Shown here piece after piece: positions 58,955-64,000 of a stretch of 64,000 nucleotides of DNA. The notes under the pieces are model-generated. The model saw nothing but the letters and a program-made list of their open reading frames with translations, was not told the origin of the DNA and did no database searches. The position numbers and the translations under genes are program-made. The stretch comes from CAYJLC01 sp964370735 (lineage in GTDB: Bacteria > Bacillota > Clostridia > Oscillospirales > Butyricicoccaceae), in the NCBI GenBank assembly GCA_964370735.1, contig CAYJLC010000001.1:93705-157704 (forward strand), written 5' to 3'. Every line of letters begins with the position of its first letter. The first letter of the stretch is position 1.

Positions 58955-59672
58955 CTAAGAACAAAGCGATAACTGCAAGGGTTATGCCTATTGTAATAGA
59001 AATAGATAATGCAAGAGCAGCGCTAGCAAATCCAGCTATATTGTATTTGTCAAAAGAATCTGTTGATCCAGTACCGCCTGTAGTATTCTTAATTCTAACT
59101 GTAGCTTTCTCATTTGCAGCACCTTGACTTAAACTATCACTAAATTTATCATCTAAATAATTTTTAATCATTTTATAATTAGGAAGTGATGCATATTCAG
59201 GTAAGTAACATTTAAGAACTGTTTCATTCATAAAGTCATAAATGTTCTTAAGATATTCACATTGGTATAAAGATGCTAATGACCATATTTCAAAAAAATA
59301 ATCTACATAATCAATAATATTATTAGTTTCTTCTTGTGAAATATTTGAATTATTTAGAAGTAAAAAGTTTATTTTGTTTTTAGAATCAAGAATATTTTTA
59401 TTTTCTTCTATATATACTAGTTTAGTAGTAATATTATGAACATCATTTAAAGATCTGTTATATAAAGAGTGCAGTGGATAATTCATATTATCTGACTGTT
59501 CAAGTTTCAAAGATTTAAGATTAACATTGCTAAGATTACTATCTGCTGGAAAAATTAACATGTTATTTTCAACAGTAATACTAGTTAAGTTATCATATAA
59601 ATTTTTTAGTGACTCAAAGTGATTATTAGCTTTAAGTGTAGTAAAATATTGATCATTTATTAAGTTTTCCAT
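58947..59672 (-). CDS. Unknown protein with C-terminal membrane anchor, 241 residues
   Basis: I do not recognise a family. The first about 190 residues are soluble, rich in Asn, Leu and Lys, and mostly helical by eye. A Gly/Thr/Ser linker (NTTGGTGSTDSFD) leads into one hydrophobic helix at the extreme C-terminus (ASAALALSISITIGITLAVI), so it is tail-anchored with its bulk in the cytoplasm. AGGAG precedes the ATG. It converges on spoVS and is divergent from ssb. Its base composition is very AT-rich compared with older housekeeping genes in the window. Confidence 0.75.
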   Translation of the reverse strand: MENLINDQYFTTLKANNHFESLKNLYDNLTSITVENNMLIFPADSNLSNVNLKSLKLEQSDNMNYPLHSLYNRSLNDVHNITTKLVYIEENKNILDSKNKINFLLLNNSNISQEETNNIIDYVDYFFEIWSLASLYQCEYLKNIYDFMNETVLKCYLPEYASLPNYKMIKNYLDDKFSDSLSQGAANEKATVRIKNTTGGTGSTDSFDKYNIAGFASAALALSISITIGITLAVIALFLGT

Positions 59673-59815
59673 CTATAATCTCCTATCATATAAATAATAT
59701 CATAAAAAAACACAAAAAACAATTATTTTACGAATTTTATAAATTGGTATGCAGATTATGAAGTTTCGTTAGCAAATTAGTGAAAATTACCATACAAAAT
59801 TAACAAAATGGTCTT

Positions 59816-59844
59816 TTGACAATAAAAAATATAATTGATAAATT
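59816..59844 (+). promoter_or_regulatory. Promoter of the short ssb gene
   Basis: TTGACA (59816-59821) and TAAATT (59839-59844), 17 bp apart, just ahead of AGGAGG. Confidence 0.6.
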
Positions 59845-59863
59845 GATGTTGAAAGGAGGCCAA

Positions 59864-60199
59864 ATGTTGAATAATGTAATACTTGTAGGTAGACTTACAA
59901 AAAATCCTGAGATAGTACCATGTAAAGAAAGTGATAAAAAAAAGACAGTAGTAACTTTAGCTGTCTCTAGAAATTATAAAAATGTTGATGGCATATATGA
60001 AACGGATTTTATTAGATGTGTGCTTTGGAATGCTGTAGCATCAAATACATGTGAATACTGTCATAGCGGGGATGTTATAGGTATAAAAGGAAGATTAGAA
60101 ACTAGAAGTTATGAAAGCGAAGAAAAAGAAATAAAATACATAACAGAAGTGGTAGCGGAAAAAGTAACATTTTTATCAAGTGATAAGAAAAAACAATAA
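59864..60199 (+). CDS. ssb: Short single-stranded DNA-binding protein
   Basis: A 111-residue OB-fold protein with MLNNVILVGRLTKNPEI, TLAVSRNYKNVDG, TDFIRCVLWNAVASN and GDVIGIKGRLETRSYES. The ATG at 59864 follows GAAAGGAGG; a frame-open start 16 codons earlier overlaps the promoter. It has the core domain only and ends in KKKQ with no acidic tail (the usual DDDIPF partner-binding tip), so it is probably an accessory SSB like competence- or sporulation-related SsbB and not the replication SSB. Confidence 0.9.
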   Translation: MLNNVILVGRLTKNPEIVPCKESDKKKTVVTLAVSRNYKNVDGIYETDFIRCVLWNAVASNTCEYCHSGDVIGIKGRLETRSYESEEKEIKYITEVVAEKVTFLSSDKKKQ

Positions 60200-60271
60200 A
60201 ATAAATTTACATAAGGTAAACATATCACAAATTTTTGTTAACACTGCGTATACTAATTACGAGGTGTTATA

Positions 60272-60628
60272 ATGGTAATTGGTAGTAGATTAAAGAAAAG
60301 AAGATGTGAACTTAAATTAACTCAAGGTCAGTTAGGCGAACTTATAGGCGTAGGAAAAGCAGCAATTTGTTGTTATGAAAAAGAAACTAGAAATCCAACA
60401 ATAGAAAACATCATAGAATTAATGCATGTATTAGGTGTAAGTGCAGATTATTTACTTGGTACAGAATGTTTGGTAAAGACAGTTTCTGATCATATTCCTC
60501 AGTATAGAACTATGACTAAAGAAGAAATTGCTTTTATAGATGAACTTAGAAAAGACAGACTTCTTTATGGCATATTATTTAGTGAACCAAGAAGAGGCGC
60601 TGATTTAATAAAAAAGAAAATTGGCTAA
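60272..60628 (+). CDS. Xre-family transcriptional regulator
   Basis: A 118-residue protein. The N-terminal Cro/C1 HTH is SRLKKRRCELKLTQGQLGEL, IGVGKAAICCYEKETRNPTI, and LMHVLGVSADYLLGTE. The C-terminal about 45 residues are a short helical tail of unknown role. GAGGTG precedes the ATG. It lies 72 bp after ssb and may share its transcript. It resembles SinR-like and phage-type repressors, and no phage genes are nearby. Confidence 0.9.
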   Translation: MVIGSRLKKRRCELKLTQGQLGELIGVGKAAICCYEKETRNPTIENIIELMHVLGVSADYLLGTECLVKTVSDHIPQYRTMTKEEIAFIDELRKDRLLYGILFSEPRRGADLIKKKIG

Positions 60629-60631
60629 ATT

Positions 60632-60661
60632 AAAATTAACTATCAGATTAGTTAATTTTTT
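60632..60661. terminator. Bidirectional terminator between the Xre gene and the converging acidic-protein gene
   Basis: AAAATTAACTA/TAGTTAATTTT (60632-60642, 60649-60659) followed by T residues. Confidence 0.8.
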
Positions 60662-61731
60662 CTTGCTACAATTTCTCTAAAATTAATAATATCAATATTT
60701 CTTCTTTTCATAATATACTCACTTACATTATTAGCAGGATTTAATACAAGTTTTCTATTGTTTAAATAGAATATATATTTATCAAGCAATAGTTTATACA
60801 TTTTAGAATAAGCTTCATAGTATAAACCTTCATCGAAATAATTTTCCAAAACAAGTAAATCTTTTTTGTCATCTTCGCTAAGCTGACTTAGATGATTTAA
60901 ATAATTGTAGACACATAATGTATTCAAAAGTAATTTTTTATAAAACTTGGGCATAAATTTAAAAAAATTATTGAAGTCTTTAAATATAAAAGTAGGAATA
61001 AGAAAACTTTGAGTATTAGTAATTTGTTCATTTAGTAAAAAAATAATATTCGAATTTCCTGAACTAAGAAGTTTATTTAAATCAATGAATTTATTAAAGT
61101 AATGATCATATAATTCATTTAAAGTTGGTGCAAACACAGTGTCTAAATCTCTAAAAAAAGGTTTGCTTGAAACAATATTATCATTTAATGAGTTAAAAAC
61201 TAATTTATATCTTTCATTATCAAATATAATAGTAAAATAGTGAGCAATTAGATTACCAGAAAGAAGATGGTTAGAGCTAATTTTTTTAATACATTCATTA
61301 TATGGTATATCAAATAATTGTTTGAAATCTATATCATAATCAATATTATTAATAGTAGAATCTAAATGACAAACCAAAACAATATGTCTTATTAATTCAA
61401 TTTGTTTCTTGCTATTAATTGACTTATCAAATAAAAAATCAACAACCATAGCAATAGACATAACATAATTGTCATTTTCATAATCATATTCGTTAAAAGT
61501 CTCATCATCTAAATACTCATCAATATATTCACAATAATCGGACTCATAAGTTTCTTCGATGTCATCATCACTATTAAAATCTATTTCTTCTTCACAAGAG
61601 TTTTCATCATCGATATGTTCAGTATCATCTTCACGTGATTCAGCATCCCCTAAAATATCATTTCTTATAAAATAATATAAAGAAGATAATTCAACTTTTA
61701 AAGCATGATGCTTTTCAATTTGTTCATCCAT
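60652..61731 (-). CDS. Unknown acidic protein, 359 residues
   Basis: I do not recognise it. Residues about 25-75 are very acidic (DDENSCEEEIDFNSDDDIEE, then ESDYCEYIDEYLDDETFNEY) and look disordered. The rest is helical and rich in Asn, Phe and Leu (for example LNKLLSSGNSNIIFLLNEQ). No membrane helix or signal is seen. The ATG at 61731 follows AGGTGG; a GTG nine bases upstream overlaps that site. It is divergent from the next gene with a mirror-image AGGTGG arrangement. Highly AT-rich and isolated from known functions. Confidence 0.75.
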   Translation of the reverse strand: MDEQIEKHHALKVELSSLYYFIRNDILGDAESREDDTEHIDDENSCEEEIDFNSDDDIEETYESDYCEYIDEYLDDETFNEYDYENDNYVMSIAMVVDFLFDKSINSKKQIELIRHIVLVCHLDSTINNIDYDIDFKQLFDIPYNECIKKISSNHLLSGNLIAHYFTIIFDNERYKLVFNSLNDNIVSSKPFFRDLDTVFAPTLNELYDHYFNKFIDLNKLLSSGNSNIIFLLNEQITNTQSFLIPTFIFKDFNNFFKFMPKFYKKLLLNTLCVYNYLNHLSQLSEDDKKDLLVLENYFDEGLYYEAYSKMYKLLLDKYIFYLNNRKLVLNPANNVSEYIMKRRNIDIINFREIVARKN

Positions 61732-61814
61732 TTTTACCACCTAATTGCTGTTATTATAATAAATAAATAAAATAAAAGCAATATCTATTTCATAATATTA
61801 AGTAGGTGGTTTTT

Positions 61815-62564
61815 TTGAATAAACTAAAAGCTATAAGTGTAGTGATATTATTATTGTTTTCTTTTTATTATATTTCAAAGGTTAATAGTGTCATTATTAC
61901 TCAAAATAGTTTAATGAAAACAATAGAAAAAAATAGTTCGATGTTTTATATTGACCCTATAAATGCAAATATAATTGAAGATTTCATAATACCAGGTATC
62001 AGTGGTAAACAAGTAAACGTTTTTGAAAGTTATTACAATATGAGACATTTAAATTATTTTAATGAAAATTATCTGATATATGATGAAATAAATCCCTCTA
62101 TTAGTGTAATGTCAAATAAAGATAAATATATAATAAAGGGAAATGCAATATCAAGAAATATATCGTTCATTCTAAAAGATAATAAAGCAGTAGAAACTTT
62201 TCTTATAAATAATAAAGTACCGTTTAATAAGTTAATTTCAAGTCAAGAAGAAATTAAAGAAGGTTTTGAATCAATAAATAATAGTTATGAAAATTTTAAA
62301 GAACTAGATAGTTTTATTGATGAAAAAATATGTATTGTAAATGATCAAATAGAAGAGATTTGTAAAAATTATGAATATACACTTGTTAAAACTGAAATAA
62401 TATTAAATAGTGAAAATTATTTAGAAATTAAAAATAATATATATAGTGGTTCAATAATTTATATATCTGATTACTTACCATATGAAAATTTTAGTGTAAT
62501 TTACAAAGAAATACTGTTTAAAAATTACGAAATAGTACACTTAAGTAAGTTAATTGAAGAGTAG
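61815..62564 (+). CDS. Unknown membrane-anchored extracytoplasmic protein
   Basis: A 249-residue protein starting at TTG behind AGGTGG (61804-61809). Residues about 5-24 form a signal anchor (AISVVILLLFSFYYI). The exposed part has IIPGISGKQVNVFESYYNMR, YLIYDEINPSISV and YIIKGNA. I have an impression of likeness to the degenerate polysaccharide-deacetylase-type proteins of clostridia but see no NodB motifs, so this is weak. It precedes the second RNase J-like gene by 76 bp. Confidence 0.72.
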   Translation: MNKLKAISVVILLLFSFYYISKVNSVIITQNSLMKTIEKNSSMFYIDPINANIIEDFIIPGISGKQVNVFESYYNMRHLNYFNENYLIYDEINPSISVMSNKDKYIIKGNAISRNISFILKDNKAVETFLINNKVPFNKLISSQEEIKEGFESINNSYENFKELDSFIDEKICIVNDQIEEICKNYEYTLVKTEIILNSENYLEIKNNIYSGSIIYISDYLPYENFSVIYKEILFKNYEIVHLSKLIEE

Positions 62565-62640
62565 AGTTGCTAAATGAACAAAAATTTGATATAATTAGTT
62601 TACCAAATAACTTTACAAAAAATTAGATGAGGTGATAACT

Positions 62641-64000
62641 ATGAGTAAAATAAAAATTTTTGGTTTGGGTGGACTTGACGAAAACGGAAAGAACACATAC
62701 GTAGTTGAGGTGGATAACTCAATATTTATTTTTGACTGCGGACTTAAATATGCAAGTGGAAATTTATTGGGAATAGATTATATAATTCCAGATTTTTCAT
62801 ATTTAGTAAAAAATAGAAAGAAAATAAAAGGTATATTTTTAACACATGGACATAAAGAAAATATGGGGTCTGTTAAAGACTTAGTTTCAGAAATTCCTGA
62901 ACTTAAAATATATGCAACAAAGTACACTAAGTTTGTGCTTTTAGAAGATGGTATAAATAAAAATAATATAGTAGAAATGGAAGTTCACAAAAAAATGAAT
63001 TTTGGAGCTAACTCTGTTTTTCCTATATCTGTGTCACACAGTACTCCTGATTCAGTAATGTATGTACTTAATACAAAAGATGGTGCAATATGTTACACTG
63101 GAGACTTTGTAATAGATCCTTCAATGGATGGTTTTTACGGAATGGATTTGGGTAAAATTGCTTATGTTGGAAAACAAGGTGTTTTATGTTTACTTTCAGA
63201 ATCTAAATTTTCAGAAAGAAAAGGACATACATCTCCGAATCATAATCTGTTAGAATTTTTTAAAGATACTATTAATCACAATGAAAATAGAATTATCTTT
63301 TCAGTTCTTCCATATCATTTATATACACTTGGACAAATTTTCTCGGCAGCTGCAAATAAGCACCGTAAAATAGTAGTAATGGGTAAAAAATTGCAAAATG
63401 TAATTAACTTTGCTAAAAAAGAAGGTTATATAAAATTTGATGATAGTATACTTGGAGACTTAAGTAATTTAAATGATCCGAATTCTTTAATACTAGTATC
63501 TAATGATCGTACTAATCCATATGCAAACTTAAATAAAATTTTAAGTGGATATGACAAATTTATTACACTAAAAAAAGATGATACAGTTGTATTTGCTGAA
63601 GCAAGACAAGATAGTACAGAAAAAATAATTGTTAAACTTGAAAATGAACTAGCTATGCATGGATGTCATATTGTAAATATCCCTAAAGATAAAATAATAG
63701 AGCATCACTCTTCAAGTGAAGATTTAATGTTAATGTATAGATTAATGAGTCCAAAATATTATATGCCAGTTAAAGGTGATTACCGCTACATGGTTGGTAA
63801 TGCTAATTTAGCTAATAGTTTAGGTCATGCATCTGAAAATATTATTTTAAAGCAAAATGGAGAAATTGTTACTATTGAAAATGGAACATTACTTGATAAA
63901 TTTGAAAAAATCAAAGTAAATGATATTCTAATTGATGGTCATAGTAATGATGATATTGGTGATTTAGTTATTAAAGATAGAGAAATGTTATCTGAAAATG
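62641..64000 (+). CDS. RNase J-like protein with degenerate metal site, 3' end outside the window
   Basis: At least 453 residues align along their length with the RNase J at 55409: KIFGLGGLDENGKN, VFDCGLKYASGNLLGIDY, SHSTPDSVMY, YTGDFVIDP, SPKYYMPVKGDYRYM and the C-terminal VNDILIDG. The catalytic motif HAHEDH is changed to HGHKEN (E73, N74), SDSTN to SESKF (E187), and the last histidine, in PAHGEY, to lysine (K378, PVKGDY). H69, H71 and the aspartate in TGDF remain. It is probably inactive or weak as a nuclease, like J2-type partners. GAGGTG precedes the ATG. It stands in a region with SpoVS and several unknown genes. Confidence 0.88.
   Translation, partial: MSKIKIFGLGGLDENGKNTYVVEVDNSIFIFDCGLKYASGNLLGIDYIIPDFSYLVKNRKKIKGIFLTHGHKENMGSVKDLVSEIPELKIYATKYTKFVLLEDGINKNNIVEMEVHKKMNFGANSVFPISVSHSTPDSVMYVLNTKDGAICYTGDFVIDPSMDGFYGMDLGKIAYVGKQGVLCLLSESKFSERKGHTSPNHNLLEFFKDTINHNENRIIFSVLPYHLYTLGQIFSAAANKHRKIVVMGKKLQNVINFAKKEGYIKFDDSILGDLSNLNDPNSLILVSNDRTNPYANLNKILSGYDKFITLKKDDTVVFAEARQDSTEKIIVKLENELAMHGCHIVNIPKDKIIEHHSSSEDLMLMYRLMSPKYYMPVKGDYRYMVGNANLANSLGHASENIILKQNGEIVTIENGTLLDKFEKIKVNDILIDGHSNDDIGDLVIKDREMLSEN

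Overview
The window is AT-rich, densely coding DNA from a low-GC, Gram-positive anaerobe, most probably a spore-forming member of the Clostridia. Support comes from SpoVS, RNase J, YesM/YesN-type two-component pairs, a T-box leader on thrS, type III pantothenate kinase, a PadR/DUF2812 pair, CCA-encoding tRNA genes and an SLH-anchored leucine-rich-repeat protein. A finer placement (Lachnospirales-like) is only a guess. Promoters are easy to read: about twenty units have recognisable -35 and -10 boxes separated by exactly 17 bp.

Layout. 1-1.3 kb: 3' end of an RluA-type pseudouridine synthase, then rplS with its own promoter, leader and terminator. 1.4-10 kb: an alpha-galactoside locus (YesN/YesM regulators, ABC binding protein, two permeases, GH36 alpha-galactosidase). 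10.1-16.9 kb: coaX, a frameshifted MFS transporter, a PLP aminotransferase, a polar amino-acid ABC importer and an unknown protein. 16.9-29.2 kb: a signalling and translation stretch with four c-di-GMP proteins (SBP-SBP-GGDEF*-EAL, HD-GYP, PilZ, membrane GGDEF), MscS, ProRS, and ThrRS with a T-box leader. 29.3-31.7 kb: four molybdenum-cofactor genes (moaC, moaA, MOSC, mog). 31.8-33.1 kb: a small Xre regulator with membrane proteins. 33.2-34.8 kb: a preQ1-I riboswitch driving a radical-SAM-like protein and a YhhQ-type queuosine-precursor transporter. 34.9-36.8 kb: cardiolipin synthase and a small DUF1858 protein.

37.1-51.1 kb is a beta-glucoside locus. It holds a GH1 glucosidase, a 1029-residue (alpha/alpha)6-type glycosidase or phosphorylase, a GH30 enzyme, an ABC importer, and a separately promoted trio of binding lipoprotein, YesM kinase and YesN regulator. 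A 25-bp identical element lies upstream of both the enzyme operon and the transporter operon. Neither sugar importer has its own ATPase gene, so a shared ATPase elsewhere is implied. 51.3-55.2 kb: PadR/DUF2812 and a BspA-like LRR-SLH surface protein. 55.4-58.1 kb: RNase J, a TPR-like membrane protein and an MGMT-family protein. 58.2-58.4 kb: tRNA-fMet, tRNA-Asp and tRNA-Phe.

58.5-64 kb is the least ordinary part. A short terminated leader with an in-frame repeat precedes spoVS. It is followed by an unknown tail-anchored protein, a tail-less short SSB, an Xre regulator, an unknown acidic protein, an unknown membrane-anchored protein, and a second RNase J-like protein (cut by the window end) that has lost several metal-binding residues kept by the first copy. 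The strongest leads are this degenerate RNase J and its neighbourhood, the preQ1/radical SAM/YhhQ unit, and the beta-glucoside locus with its shared element and large enzyme.
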